A DNA stretch of 64,000 bases from Agromyces marinus (GCF_021442325.1 NZ_CP087879.1:2294001-2358000); one strand, 5' to 3'. Positions 23,931 to 33,332 are shown, numbered from the stretch's first letter. Translations and numbers: made by a program. Notes: generated by a model from the sequence alone, not told the origin.

Positions 23931-26900
23931 GCGATGCGAGGCTCCTCCTCGGGAGCGCCCGACGCCTTCCCGAGCAGCGACGCCACCCGCTCGGCGACCG
24001 ACTCGGGGTCGCTGAACAGTTCGAAGCTGTGCACGCGGAGGTAGTGCCAGCCGAGGCGTCGCAGCACGTCCGGTCGAAGCCGCAGGGACTCCCGCAGGCT
24101 CTGGTCGGCCAGGGCGGCATCCGTCTCGACGACGACCGCGCGCCCCGCGTGGGCTGCGGCCAGCGAGAGCGTGCCGCGATGGCCGACGCTGACCCGGATG
24201 CCGCGACGCTCGAGTCGCGACGCGAGATCCATGAGCATGGGATCGGCACGCCCCCGGTCGCGCAGGACGTCCTTGGCCTCCTCGGTGTGCGAGAGCACGC
24301 TGGCGAGCGCGATGACGCCGTGACGCTGCCGGCTCTCGTCGATGTCCTCGGGACGGAACGCCGAGACGATGTCCATCGAACGGCGGGCGCGGGTCATCGC
24401 GACCGCGAGCAGGCGCTCGCCGCCCGGCTCGCCGAGCGCGCCGAAGTTCGACAGCAGCCTGCCGTGCGGGGTGCGACCGTACCCGATCGAGAAGACGACC
24501 CGGTCGCGGCTCTGCGCGACCGCCTGCTCGAGCGTGAGCACCGTGAAGGGCTCGGCCCGGTCGCGGAGGATGAAGTCCGACAGGTCGCTGCGCTTGGCGA
24601 ACGCTGCGAGCACCGCCTGGTGCACGCGCGCCGCGTGCCTGGTGCTCGCGGTGATGACCATGAGCGACTCGCGGGGGCGCTTGACCGCATGCTCCATCAC
24701 GAGCTCGACGACCTTCGCGACCTCGGCGTCGAGGCTCTCGACCGTGCCCGTCACCGGGTCGGGGAGGCCGTTGTCGCGAACGTAGTGCAGACCGAGGCTC
24801 CCGTGGCCGAGGAAGCTCCCCGCCCAGGGCATCGACACGATCCGGCCGCCGTAGAAGCGCCGGTTGACCAGCTCGGCGAGGTCCTCGCCGCCCGCGCGGT
24901 AGCTGCGGGTCAGCGTCATCGTGGGCAGCAGGTCGGCCAGGCGCGCCAGCGCCGAGTCGGCGTGCAGGGCGTCGACGCCGGCCTCCGGCTCCGCCAGGGC
25001 GGGTTGCGCGCCCTCGTCGCCGCCGTCGTGGATCGCGATCTCGAATCGGGTCGGCGTCTGGGTCACGGGGTCGCCGAAGGCGACGACCTGGTTCGCGCGG
25101 CGGATCGCCCCGAGGTTCTCCGCGATCGTCGTCGCACCCGCGTCCACGAGCACCACCGCGTCGAAGCGGATGGCGTCGTCGATCGCCGGCACCTCGTACG
25201 GCGACGCGAGCCAGACCGGCGCGAGCAGCCGGAACAGGTGCGGCGCCTCGCGGTGCACGCGCTCCGGGCGCACCCGGTCGCCGCGCAGCATCCGCTTCAG
25301 TCGCTCGGCCTCCTCGGGGTGGTCGACCAGCGCGACGCGCCACGCCTCCGCCAGACGCCACGCGAGCAGCGGCCCGGCGGCCGACGCGTGGGCGTCGTCC
25401 ACGAGCCGGAAATCGGATTCGAGCCGGTCGAGCACGTTGGTGTTGGCGCCGAGCAGCGCGGTGTCGGCCGCGAGCATCGTCTCGAACACGGACTGCCACC
25501 AGGCCAGGTCGAGTTCGGATGCCACCTGCTGCTCGGGCACGTGCCGGCGCGCGAGGTCGACGAGCAGCGGGTCCAGGCCCAGCTCGCGCAGCCGCTGCAG
25601 GAGGGCCGTGCGCTCCTGCAGGTTGTGCAGCACGTCGGACTCGGCGGCGAGCCCCACGAGCGTGGCCTCGAGGTCGCGCAGGGGCCGCGCGGCGAGTCGC
25701 TTCGGCGTGCCCTCGAAGCCGAGGGGGCGGTCGAGTTCCTGGAGGTCGGCGGCGACGGTGTGGTAGGCGACGTGCACGTCGTCGAGTCCGACCGGCGCGC
25801 TCGGCACCGCCCCCGCCTCCGAGTACCGGTGCCACAGGGTGCGCTGCTGCTGGATGGCGCGCAGCGCGGCGTTCAGGTCGCCGACGTGCACGCCCGGCCG
25901 GACGTACTCGAGCGCGAGCCGCTTCAGGCGTCGACGGTTCGCGCCCGACATCCCGGTCTCGCGACGCGGCGCGGTCGCGGCGATCAGCTCTCCGAGCGGT
26001 CGGTCGTAGACCGACGGCTGGAAGCGTTCGAGCGTGTCGCGGATGTCGTGCAGCAGCCGGAGGAACACGCCGAGTTCGGCGATCGACTCGAACTGGCGCA
26101 ACCGGGTCTGGGCGATGAGGGCTCGTGCGCGCTCGAGCAGTCGGGGGACGTCCGTGCCGCTCAGCCGGCGGGCGAGGGCGTGCGCGGCCGTCGCGGCCTC
26201 CGAGGTCGAGAAGTCGGCACCGTACCAGGGCGAGTCGCCAGGACCGAACCGGAACTCGCCGAGCGCCGCGGCACGCACGAGGTCGGCGGCCACGGCCTCC
26301 CTGCCGGTGGCGAGCGCGACGAGCGATGACCGGTCGAGCCGGGCGGTCGTGTCCGGCGGGGTCGGCATCGACGCGAGGCCCGCGAGCGCCGTGAGCGCGT
26401 CGAGCACCGACACGCCGAGTTCGGGGTCCTTGCGGGTGAGGGCGTGACGGTAGTCGAGCAGGACCCGCCGCAGGCGAACGAGCGCGTCGTCGACGTCGGC
26501 GATCCGGGGCTGCTCGACCTTCTCGTTGCGGGTGATCGAGGCGATGAGGTCGCGGCGCAGGCGCTCGGTGCCGACGGCGAGCCCGCCGAGGCGGACCTGC
26601 TCGAGCCGGTGGGCGATGCCGTCGAGGCTCGCGCGGCGGGCGCCGACGACGAGCACGCGGCGATCGTTCGCGACGAGCGCGCCGATCGCGTTGACGATGG
26701 TCTGCGTGCCGCCCGTGCCGGGCAGGGTCTTCACCACGACGGAGTCGCCCCGCTCGATCCGGGCGATGACCTCCTCCTGCTCGGCGTCGGCGTCGAGCAG
26801 GAGCCGGTCGGTCGAAGGCGGCCGTTCGTCCTGCGGGACGATCACGGGCGGGTCGCTCCGCCGCGTGAGCAGCGCGCGCGCGTTCGGGTTGCCCGCGATC

Positions 26901-27700
26901 GCGTCGATGACGGGGTGCTCGAGCCGCGAGGCATCCGCCCCCATCGCCGGCCCGACCTCGGCGAACGAGGACACGACCAGCCGCGGGGCGACGTGGAAGC
27001 CCGAGAGGTGGGAGGTCAGGCCGCGGAGCCGGTCGATGACCGGCTGCGGCTTGAAGACGCCGTTGGTGATCGCGAGGGCGACGAACGCATCGGCGTCGAG
27101 CGTGATCTGGAACTGCTCGTGGAGCTCGCGCGCGAGGGCGGGGTTGAGGTAGGGCTGCCCCTTGAGCTTGAGCTCGAAGTCGCGGCCGTAGCGGCGGATG
27201 GCGAGCGGGCGCAGCAGCACGGGCGCGAGGAAGTCGTCGTCGCCGCGCCGCCAGGACGCGAGCCCGATGGCCAGGTGGACGGAGTCGATGCCGCGCACGG
27301 ACCGCAGTTCGACGCCCTTCTGGGTGATCTCGGCAGCGGCCAGGCGCGCGTTGCGCAGTGCCAGCTCGTCGCGGATGAGGCTCGAGAGCAGGGTCGACTT
27401 GCCGGAGATGAACTGGGGCAGGCCGCCGGGATGGGTCGTGGACAGCTCGATGCGGGTGCGCGGCGCGTCATCGAAGCGGATGAGGGGCGAGCGCCCGCCG
27501 AGCCCGCGCAGTTCGGCGTGCCACCGGCGCCAGCTCGGTTCGGCGATGTTCACGGCGACCACGCTGGGGTCGCCGACCGTGACCGCGTGCGGGGTCGCGG
27601 GGTCTGCGTGCGGTCCCGTCGCCCCCGCCCGAGCTGCGGCAGGGGTCGCGGGCCCGTCATCGAGGAGGTCGTCCTCGTCGTCGCGTTCGAGCCGATGCAC
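23927..27700 (-). CDS. SF1-helicase-like ATPase with degenerate Walker motifs and C-terminal nuclease-like domain
   Basis: 1257 aa. The layout resembles DNA2/NAM7-type SF1 helicases: an N-terminal DUF4011-like region, an ATP-binding core beginning VVVKTLPGTGGTQT near residue 320, a second RecA-like half with TRSYRAGGEDLAELVNRRFY and LLAVAMTRARRSMDIV, and a C-terminal domain (VVVETDAALADQSLRESLRL then LRRLGWHYLRVHS) resembling the Vsr-like fold at the end of such proteins. The Walker A Lys is replaced (GTGGT, not GTGKT) and the Walker B region reads VLVDAGA, not DE-x-x, so ATPase activity is doubtful. The GTG at 27700 is the first sensible start; longer frames enter the promoter region of the rhodanese gene. 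Confidence 0.8.
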   Translation of the reverse strand: MHRLERDDEDDLLDDGPATPAAARAGATGPHADPATPHAVTVGDPSVVAVNIAEPSWRRWHAELRGLGGRSPLIRFDDAPRTRIELSTTHPGGLPQFISGKSTLLSSLIRDELALRNARLAAAEITQKGVELRSVRGIDSVHLAIGLASWRRGDDDFLAPVLLRPLAIRRYGRDFELKLKGQPYLNPALARELHEQFQITLDADAFVALAITNGVFKPQPVIDRLRGLTSHLSGFHVAPRLVVSSFAEVGPAMGADASRLEHPVIDAIAGNPNARALLTRRSDPPVIVPQDERPPSTDRLLLDADAEQEEVIARIERGDSVVVKTLPGTGGTQTIVNAIGALVANDRRVLVVGARRASLDGIAHRLEQVRLGGLAVGTERLRRDLIASITRNEKVEQPRIADVDDALVRLRRVLLDYRHALTRKDPELGVSVLDALTALAGLASMPTPPDTTARLDRSSLVALATGREAVAADLVRAAALGEFRFGPGDSPWYGADFSTSEAATAAHALARRLSGTDVPRLLERARALIAQTRLRQFESIAELGVFLRLLHDIRDTLERFQPSVYDRPLGELIAATAPRRETGMSGANRRRLKRLALEYVRPGVHVGDLNAALRAIQQQRTLWHRYSEAGAVPSAPVGLDDVHVAYHTVAADLQELDRPLGFEGTPKRLAARPLRDLEATLVGLAAESDVLHNLQERTALLQRLRELGLDPLLVDLARRHVPEQQVASELDLAWWQSVFETMLAADTALLGANTNVLDRLESDFRLVDDAHASAAGPLLAWRLAEAWRVALVDHPEEAERLKRMLRGDRVRPERVHREAPHLFRLLAPVWLASPYEVPAIDDAIRFDAVVLVDAGATTIAENLGAIRRANQVVAFGDPVTQTPTRFEIAIHDGGDEGAQPALAEPEAGVDALHADSALARLADLLPTMTLTRSYRAGGEDLAELVNRRFYGGRIVSMPWAGSFLGHGSLGLHYVRDNGLPDPVTGTVESLDAEVAKVVELVMEHAVKRPRESLMVITASTRHAARVHQAVLAAFAKRSDLSDFILRDRAEPFTVLTLEQAVAQSRDRVVFSIGYGRTPHGRLLSNFGALGEPGGERLLAVAMTRARRSMDIVSAFRPEDIDESRQRHGVIALASVLSHTEEAKDVLRDRGRADPMLMDLASRLERRGIRVSVGHRGTLSLAAAHAGRAVVVETDAALADQSLRESLRLRPDVLRRLGWHYLRVHSFELFSDPESVAERVASLLGKASGAPEEEPRIA

Positions 27701-27763
27701 ACCGCCACCATACGGCGCACGCGGGCGATCGCCCGGAGCATCGCCGCGAAGCTGTCGATTCAG

Positions 27764-27778
27764 ATACCCCGAGGGTAT
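27764..27778. promoter_or_regulatory. CsoR/CstR-type operator
   Basis: ATACCC-CGA-GGGTAT is a perfect 6-bp inverted repeat with a 3-nt spacer, 52 bp before the rhodanese start. It matches the AT-flanked C-tract/G-tract operators known for the CsoR/CstR family, whose member is encoded in the same operon. Autoregulation is inferred. Confidence 0.75.
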
Positions 27779-27829
27779 TGATAGGATCGTGGCGCATCGC
27801 CCGCACGACCAGTTGCACGAGGAGCCCAC

Positions 27830-28138
27830 ATGAAGTCGATCGCCCCCGCCGACGCGCACGCCGACGCCGACGCGTTCATCCTCGACGTCCGCGAGGACGA
27901 CGAACTCGCGCGGGCCCGCCTCGAGGACGCCCGCCACATCCCGCTCGGCGAGCTCGTCGAGCGCCTCGACGAGGTGCCCCGCGACCGCACCGTGTACGTG
28001 CTGTGCCATGTCGGCGGGCGCAGCGCGCAGGCCGCGCAGTACCTCGAGGCGCAGGGCGTCGACGCGGTCAACATCACGGGCGGGATCGTCGAGTGGCACC
28101 GGGCAGGCCTGCCCGTCACCATGGGAGGCGCCGGATGA
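27830..28138 (+). CDS. Rhodanese-like domain protein (sulfurtransferase)
   Basis: 102 aa single rhodanese domain. The catalytic loop is LCHVGGRS (Cys near residue 60), the persulfide-carrying site. DVREDDELARARLEDARHIP upstream is the usual rhodanese CH2A-type motif. It probably moves sulfane sulfur in the cytoplasm. The ATG at 27830 follows a GGAG site. It overlaps the CsoR/CstR-type regulator gene by ATGA, and a palindromic operator precedes it, so the pair looks like a self-regulated sulfide or persulfide response. Confidence 0.9.
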   Translation: MKSIAPADAHADADAFILDVREDDELARARLEDARHIPLGELVERLDEVPRDRTVYVLCHVGGRSAQAAQYLEAQGVDAVNITGGIVEWHRAGLPVTMGGAG

Positions 28139-28437
28139 GCTCCGAGACCACGACCGGCGCGGCGCCGAGCGCAGACGCGCAGCGCCGCATCGCGAACCGG
28201 CTCAAGCGCGCACGCGGCCAGCTGAATGCCGTCATCGACGCCGTCGAGTCGGGTGCGGACTGCCGCACGGTCGTGAACCAACTGGCGGCGGTCTCGAGCG
28301 CGCTGGACCGCGCGGGCTTCGCGGTCATCTCGACCGCGATGCGCGACTGCGCAGCCGACCCCGAGGGCAAGGCGGATGCCGCGGGCGACCGCATCGACCT
28401 CGACGAGCTCGAGAAGCTCTTCCTCTCCCTTTCCTAG
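28135..28437 (+). CDS. CsoR/FrmR-family regulator, probably CstR-like persulfide sensor
   Basis: 100 aa all-helical DUF156/CsoR family repressor. The N-terminal RIANRLKRARGQLNAVIDAVE is the family's DNA-binding helix pair. Two conserved Cys remain, in GADCRTV and MRDCAAD, but the His four residues before the second Cys that serves Cu(I) in CsoR is absent (Ala there). This favours a CstR-type thiol sensor over copper sensing. The adjacent rhodanese gene and the ATACCC/GGGTAT operator agree. ATGA overlap with the rhodanese gene. Confidence 0.85.
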   Translation: MSSETTTGAAPSADAQRRIANRLKRARGQLNAVIDAVESGADCRTVVNQLAAVSSALDRAGFAVISTAMRDCAADPEGKADAAGDRIDLDELEKLFLSLS

Positions 28438-28454
28438 CGCTCGCCCGAGACGCC

Positions 28455-28489
28455 CGACGGCCGCCGTCCTTCGCGGACGGCGGCCGTCG
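28455..28489. terminator. Strong hairpin between the csoR-like and ald genes
   Basis: CGACGGCCGCCGTCC (28455-28469) pairs perfectly with its partner at 28475-28489 around a TTCGC loop. It lies between convergent genes, 18 bp after the regulator stop and 36 bp from the ald stop, so it may terminate both. Confidence 0.75.
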
Positions 28490-28524
28490 TGTGCTCGCGG
28501 AGCGCCTGGTCGGGCACCCCGGCA

Positions 28525-29625
28525 TCAGACGAGGGAGGACAGCTCCAGGCCGTGGGCCGTCGCGACCCCCTCGTTGGTCAGCTTGCCCGCCGTGGCGTTC
28601 AGGCCCTTGGCGAGCGCGGGGTCTGCGGCGAGCGCCGCCTCCCAGCCGAGGTCGGCGATCCTCAGCGCGTACGGCAGGGTCGCGTTGGTGAGGGCGGGCG
28701 TCGAGGTCGCGGGGACCGCGCCGGGCATGTTCGCCACGCAGTAGTAGATCGCATCGTGCACGGCGTACGTCGGGTCCGCGTGGGTGGTCGCGCGCGAGCC
28801 GTCGAAGCATCCGCCCTGGTCGATCGCGATGTCCACGAGCACGGCGCCGCGCTTCATCGTGGCGACCATCTCGTCGGTGACCACCTTCGGCGCCGCCGCG
28901 CCCGGCACGAGGACCGCGCCGATGACGAGGTCCGCGTCGCGGACCTGGCGGGCGGCCTCGTACGGCGAGGATGCGAGCGTCTTGATGCGGTGGTCGTAGC
29001 GCGCGTCGATCTCGCGGAGCTTGGGCAGCGAGATGTCCATGACGGTCACGTCGGCGCCCATGCCCAGGGCGGTCGCCGCGGCCTGCTCGCCGGCGACGCC
29101 GCCGCCGATGACGAGCACCTTGGCGGGCGCGGTTCCCGGAACGCCCGCGAGCAGCACGCCGCGGCCGCCCTTCGACGCGTGCAGCGACGCGGCGCCGACC
29201 TGGGGTGCGAGCCGGCCCGCGACCTCGCTCATCGGGGTCAGCAGGGGCAGCGAGCGATCGGGCAGCTGCACGGTCTCGTAGGCGATCGCGGTCACGCCCG
29301 AGTCGAGGATGGCGCGAGTCAGCGGCAGGTCGGCCGCGAGGTGCAGGTAGGTGAACAGCGTCAGGTCGGCGCGCAGGAAGCCGTACTCCTGCGCGATCGG
29401 CTCCTTGACCTTGAGCACGAGCTCGGCGGCCCACGCCTCGGCGGCGGTCGCGACGATGTTCGCGCCGACGGCGCGGTACTCGTCGTCGTGGTAGCCCGCA
29501 CCCTCGCCGGCGCCGGCCTGGATGTCGACGCGGTGGCCGCGCTGCGCGAGCGCGTGCACGCCGGCAGGCGTCATCGCGACGCGGAATTCGTTGTTCTTGA
29601 CTTCAGCGGGCACGCCGACGTGCAT
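28525..29625 (-). CDS. ald: Alanine dehydrogenase
   Basis: 366 aa. NAD-dependent conversion of L-alanine to pyruvate and ammonia. The N-terminal HVGVPAEVKNNEFRVAMTP contains the pyruvate-binding Arg, VLVIGGGVAGEQAAATALGMGA is the NAD Rossmann motif (read as GGGVAGEQ), and YYCVANMPGAVPATST is the conserved C-terminal signature. The ATG at 29625 matches the usual start; a longer frame crosses the divergent promoter. An Lrp/AsnC regulator is encoded divergently 130 bp away, as for mycobacterial ald/aldR. Confidence 0.95.
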   Translation of the reverse strand: MHVGVPAEVKNNEFRVAMTPAGVHALAQRGHRVDIQAGAGEGAGYHDDEYRAVGANIVATAAEAWAAELVLKVKEPIAQEYGFLRADLTLFTYLHLAADLPLTRAILDSGVTAIAYETVQLPDRSLPLLTPMSEVAGRLAPQVGAASLHASKGGRGVLLAGVPGTAPAKVLVIGGGVAGEQAAATALGMGADVTVMDISLPKLREIDARYDHRIKTLASSPYEAARQVRDADLVIGAVLVPGAAAPKVVTDEMVATMKRGAVLVDIAIDQGGCFDGSRATTHADPTYAVHDAIYYCVANMPGAVPATSTPALTNATLPYALRIADLGWEAALAADPALAKGLNATAGKLTNEGVATAHGLELSSLV

Positions 29626-29755
29626 GGTTCGCTCCGAATGCTGTGTGGATGGGTCACTCCATGGTCGCCGCATATTCGCTGGATGTGAAGCGCGACCGCA
29701 CAGAATTCGGTACGATCGAGGCATCCGTTTCGATTGTTCGTCAGGAAGCCCCGCC

Positions 29756-30259
29756 GTGATCGATCTGCCGCAGTTCAGCGAACCCGCCCGCATCGCCCTC
29801 GACGAGATCGACCGGCAGCTCATCGGGCTCCTGCACGAGAACGCCCGCATCCCCAACGTCGACCTCGCCAGGCGAGTGGGCGTCTCACCGTCGACCTGCC
29901 TCGCGCGCGTTCGCTCGCTCCGCGAACGCGGCATCATCACGCGATACACCGCCGAGATCAACCACGCGGCACTCGGCTACTCGCTCCAGGCGCTCGTCTC
30001 GGTCCGCATCCGCCCCGGCGCACGACACCTCATGGAGCAGATCTCCGACGACCTGCGCCGCGAACCCGAGGTCGCCCAGCTCTTCTTCCTCGGGGGCAGC
30101 GAGGACTTCCTGATCCACGTGCGCGTGCGCGACAGCGAGCACGTGCGCCAGTTCGTGCTCAAGAACCTCTCCGCCAACCCCGCCGTCGCGCTCACCGAGA
30201 CCAACCTCGTCTTCGAGCACCACACCGCCGGTTCGGCCGGAGTGCGCACGGTCGTCTAG
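29756..30259 (+). CDS. Lrp/AsnC-family regulator, likely of ald
   Basis: 167 aa. An N-terminal winged helix (VDLARRVGVSPSTCLARVRSL, shown here as VDLARRVGVSPS then TCLARVRSL) and a C-terminal RAM ligand domain (YSLQALVSVRIRPGA) identify Lrp/AsnC. GTG start at 29756. It is divergent from ald and, as in other actinobacteria, probably activates or represses it in response to amino acids. Its TAG stop shares the palindrome CTAG (30256-30259) with the convergent DNA ligase gene. Confidence 0.9.
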   Translation: MIDLPQFSEPARIALDEIDRQLIGLLHENARIPNVDLARRVGVSPSTCLARVRSLRERGIITRYTAEINHAALGYSLQALVSVRIRPGARHLMEQISDDLRREPEVAQLFFLGGSEDFLIHVRVRDSEHVRQFVLKNLSANPAVALTETNLVFEHHTAGSAGVRTVV

Positions 30260-31332
30260 CCGAGCGGCAGGATCTCCGCGAGGTCGAAGCGCTCCGGCTG
30301 CTCGAGCTGCCCGTAGGTGCAGCCCGCCGCCTCGCGGTCGGCGCGCCACCGACGGAACTGCGCCGTGTGGCGGAACCGGTCGCCCTCCATGTGGTCGTAG
30401 GCGACCTCGACGACGAGCTCGGGCCGGAGCGGCACGAACGAGAGGTCCTTGCCGGCGCTCCACCGGCTCACCGCGCCCGGCATGCGGCCGGACGCGTGCG
30501 CCTCCTGATCGGCCCACTCGCCCCACGGATGCCCGGACAGGTCGTCCTCGAGGTACGGAGCGAGCGTGTCGACGAGTTCGCGCCGCTTGGCCATCGGGAA
30601 CGACGCGGCCACGCCCACGTGGCGCAGTCGACCGTCGTCGCCGTACAGGCCGAGCAGCAGCGAACCGACGATGCCGCCGGACTTGTGCCACCGGTACCCG
30701 GCGACGACGCAGTCGGCGGTGCGTTCGTGCTTGACCTTGAACATGGTGCGCTTGTCGGGCTGGTAGAGCCCGTCGAGGGGCTTTGCGACGACCCCGTCGA
30801 GACCCGCGCCCTCGAAGCGCGCGAACCAGTCGGCCGCCAGGCCCGGGTCGGCGGTCGCCGGCGTGACGAAGACCGGGGCGGATGCCGCGGCGAGCGCGGC
30901 CACGAGCCGTTCGCGTCGTTCGGCGAACGGCCGCCCGGTGAGGTCGTCGTCGCCCTCGGCGAGCAGGTCGAACGCGACGAACGACACCGGCGTCTGCTCG
31001 GAGAGCAGCTTCACGCGGCTCGCGGCGGGGTGGATGCGCTGCTGCAGCGCCTCGAAGTCGAGCCTGCCGCCCTGCATCAGCACGATCTCGCCGTCGACGA
31101 CGCAGCGCTCGGGCAGGTTCGCGCGCAGCGCCTCGACGAGCTCGGGGAAGTACCTGGTCATGGGCCGCTCGTTGCGACTGCCGAGTTCGACCTCGTCGCC
31201 GTCGCGGAACACGATCGTGCGGAACCCGTCCCACTTGGGTTCGACATGCCCGATGTCGGGGACCTGCTTCACCGACTTCGCGAGCATCGGCTTGACGGGC
31301 GGCATCACCGGCAGGTCCATGCCGCCCATCAT
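30256..31332 (-). CDS. ATP-dependent DNA ligase (LigC-like)
   Basis: 358 aa, nucleotidyltransferase plus OB fold only, like actinobacterial LigC. Motif I is EPKWDGFR with the adenylated Lys at about residue 33. VVDGEIVLM is motif III, and the later DGVVAKPLDG and MFKVKHERTADCVV are motifs IV and V. No polymerase, nuclease or BRCT domain is fused. The start may be ATG 31332 or the in-frame ATG at 31320. Probable role in short-patch or base-excision repair rather than replication, which uses LigA. Confidence 0.92.
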   Translation of the reverse strand: MMGGMDLPVMPPVKPMLAKSVKQVPDIGHVEPKWDGFRTIVFRDGDEVELGSRNERPMTRYFPELVEALRANLPERCVVDGEIVLMQGGRLDFEALQQRIHPAASRVKLLSEQTPVSFVAFDLLAEGDDDLTGRPFAERRERLVAALAAASAPVFVTPATADPGLAADWFARFEGAGLDGVVAKPLDGLYQPDKRTMFKVKHERTADCVVAGYRWHKSGGIVGSLLLGLYGDDGRLRHVGVAASFPMAKRRELVDTLAPYLEDDLSGHPWGEWADQEAHASGRMPGAVSRWSAGKDLSFVPLRPELVVEVAYDHMEGDRFRHTAQFRRWRADREAAGCTYGQLEQPERFDLAEILPLG

Positions 31333-31335
31333 GCC

Positions 31336-33024
31336 TCAGGGTCGCCGGTGCGCGCGGTAGTAGTCGAGGAGTGCCCGCGTCGAGGGGTCCTGCGCGGCGA
31401 GAGCGGACTCGTCGCCCTCGATCGCCGGGGCGATCTCGAGCGCGAGCTGCTTGCCGAGCTCGACCCCCCACTGGTCGAAGGAGTTGATGCCCCACACGAC
31501 GCCCTGCGTGAACGTGATGTGCTCGTACAGCGCGATGAGCTGACCGAGCACCGACGGGGTGAGCGCGGGCGCGAAGATCGAGGTCGTCGGCCGGTTGCCC
31601 GTGAACGTGCGCGCGGCCACGAGCGGGCCGGTCGTGCCCTCGGCCTCGACCTCGGCCTCGGTCTTGCCGAACGCGAGCGCCTTGGTCTGCGCGAGGAAGT
31701 TCGCCAGGAACAGCCCGTGCACGTCGCGACCGTCGTCGGCGAGCGGATAGGCGGGGTTCGCGAACGCGATGAAGTCGGCGGGGATCAGCCGCGTGCCCTG
31801 GTGCAGGAGCTGGTAGAACGCATGCTGCCCGTTCGTCCCGGGCTCGCCCCAGAACACCTCGCCGGTCCCGGTCGTCACGGGCGTGCCGTCCCACCGCACC
31901 GACTTGCCGTTCGATTCCATGGTGAGCTGCTGCAGGTAGGCGGCGAACCGGTGCAGCTGCTGCGCGTACGGGAGCACGGCGTGCGACTGCGCACCGAGGA
32001 AGTTGACGTACCAGACGTTCAGCATCCCCATGAGCACCGGGACGTTGCGCTCGAGCGGGGTCGTGCGGACGTGCTCGTCGACCGCGTGGAACCCGGCGAG
32101 CAGGTCGCGGAACACGTCCGGGCCGAGCTCGATCGCGAGCGAGAGGCCGATCGCCGAGTCGACCGAGTAGCGACCGCCGACCCAGTCCCAGAACCCGAAC
32201 GCGTTGTCGGGGTCGATGCCGAAGGCAGCGACCTTGTCGAGCGCCGTCGACACCGCGACGAAGTGGTGCGCGACGGCGTCGGTGCGGGACCCCTCGTCGG
32301 CGCCGATCGCGCCGGCCGATTCGAGCCCCGCCCACAGCCAGTCGCGCGCGAGGCGCGCGTTGGTGAGCGTCTCGAGCGTCGTGAACGTCTTCGACGCGAC
32401 GATGAACAGCGTCGTCTCGGCATCCAGGCCGGCCGTCTTCTGCGCCAGGTCGGTCGGGTCGATGTTCGAGACGAAGTGCGCGCGGATGCCGGCATCGGCG
32501 TACGGCTTCAACGCCTCGGACACCATCACGGGGCCCAGGTCGGAACCGCCGATGCCGATGTTCACGACGTCGGTGACGCGCTTGCCCGTGACGCCGAGCC
32601 AGTCGCCCGAACGGACGCGGTCGGCGAAGGCCGCGACCCGGTCGAGCACCTCGTGCACGTCGGCGTCGATGTCCTGTCCGTCGACGACGAGCGCCGGGCT
32701 CGCCCCTCGCGGGCGACGCAGCGCGGTGTGCAGCACCGCGCGGTCCTCGGTGGTGTTGATGTGCTCGCCGGCGAGCATCGCCTGGTACCGGTCGGCGACG
32801 CCGACCTGGTCGGCCAGGCGCACGAGCGCCTCGAGCACCTCGTCGGTCACGAGGTTCTTCGACAGGTCGACGTGCAGGTCGGCGAGCTGCAGGCTCAGCC
32901 GCGCCGCCCGGTCTGGATCGGCGGCGAACCAGCCGCGCAGGTCGGGCTCGAACGAATCCCCGAGGTCGTCCAGATCGGACCAGGCGGGAGTGGTGGTGGG
33001 ATCGATGGGCGTGCTCACCCGCAT
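31336..33024 (-). CDS. pgi: Glucose-6-phosphate isomerase
   Basis: 562 aa. Interconverts glucose-6-P and fructose-6-[21 protein letters not shown] is the substrate-phosphate loop, [17 protein letters not shown] the second phosphate site, and [18 protein letters not shown] the C-terminal PGI signature 2. Length fits the long PGI family. ATG 33024 is taken; a GTG at 33027 and another at 33015 are alternatives. The DNA ligase follows within 4 bp, so the two are co-transcribed; tRNA-Arg lies upstream on the same strand. Confidence 0.95.
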   Translation of the reverse strand: MRVSTPIDPTTTPAWSDLDDLGDSFEPDLRGWFAADPDRAARLSLQLADLHVDLSKNLVTDEVLEALVRLADQVGVADRYQAMLAGEHINTTEDRAVLHTALRRPRGASPALVVDGQDIDADVHEVLDRVAAFADRVRSGDWLGVTGKRVTDVVNIGIGGSDLGPVMVSEALKPYADAGIRAHFVSNIDPTDLAQKTAGLDAETTLFIVASKTFTTLETLTNARLARDWLWAGLESAGAIGADEGSRTDAVAHHFVAVSTALDKVAAFGIDPDNAFGFWDWVGGRYSVDSAIGLSLAIELGPDVFRDLLAGFHAVDEHVRTTPLERNVPVLMGMLNVWYVNFLGAQSHAVLPYAQQLHRFAAYLQQLTMESNGKSVRWDGTPVTTGTGEVFWGEPGTNGQHAFYQLLHQGTRLIPADFIAFANPAYPLADDGRDVHGLFLANFLAQTKALAFGKTEAEVEAEGTTGPLVAARTFTGNRPTTSIFAPALTPSVLGQLIALYEHITFTQGVVWGINSFDQWGVELGKQLALEIAPAIEGDESALAAQDPSTRALLDYYRAHRRP

Positions 33025-33070
33025 CACGCTACCGAGCCGAGGCCGATGCGCGAACTCGTGCGACGAAATG

Positions 33071-33142
33071 TGCCCCTGGAGGGACTCGAACCCCCAACCC
33101 TCTCCTTAGGACGGAGCTGCTCTTCCATTGAGCTACAGAGGC
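33071..33142 (-). tRNA. tRNA-Arg(CCT)
   Basis: Cloverleaf on the minus strand: acceptor GCCTCTG/CAGGGGC (one G-U pair), D arm GCTC-AATGGAA-GAGC, anticodon loop GTCCTAA with anticodon CCT (codon AGG), T arm GGGGG-TTCGAGT-CCCTC, discriminator A. The first anticodon-stem pair is a G-A mismatch. CCA is not encoded. 72 nt. Confidence 0.88.
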
Positions 33143-33233
33143 TGACCGGTCGAGTCTACCGGGCGCGGACGACCGGCCCGATCGCGCCGGGCGCGGCGAG
33201 CCCACCCGCGGCCTGGGGCGGGCACTGCCGCGG

Positions 33234-33332
33234 TCAGTTGTACCCGAGCACCACGATCGCGGAGGTCGACGGGGCGAGCTCGTCGACGAACCCGTTCTCG
33301 TCGAACCGGTTGTCGTCGGAGGGCTGCGTCAT
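33234..33332 (-). CDS. Candidate 32-aa small protein
   Basis: ATG at 33332 to TGA at 33234 in the 313-bp gap between the CHAP protein and tRNA-Arg. It would encode a 32-residue peptide: an acidic half (MTQPSDDNRFDENGFVDELA) followed by PSTSAIVVLGYN. A GTG three codons upstream (33341) is an alternative start; AGGTGA upstream may act as a ribosome-binding site. Codon use is normal for the window. No homologue is recognised. It lies on the same strand as the CHAP gene, 123 bp past its stop. It may be a real small protein or leader peptide, but short open frames occur by chance. Confidence 0.4.
   Translation of the reverse strand: MTQPSDDNRFDENGFVDELAPSTSAIVVLGYN

Noticed and set aside
27700..28099. 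Extending the helicase-like protein to the longest open frame at 28099
   Set aside because: It would run antisense through the rhodanese gene and its promoter; the GTG at 27700 fits better.
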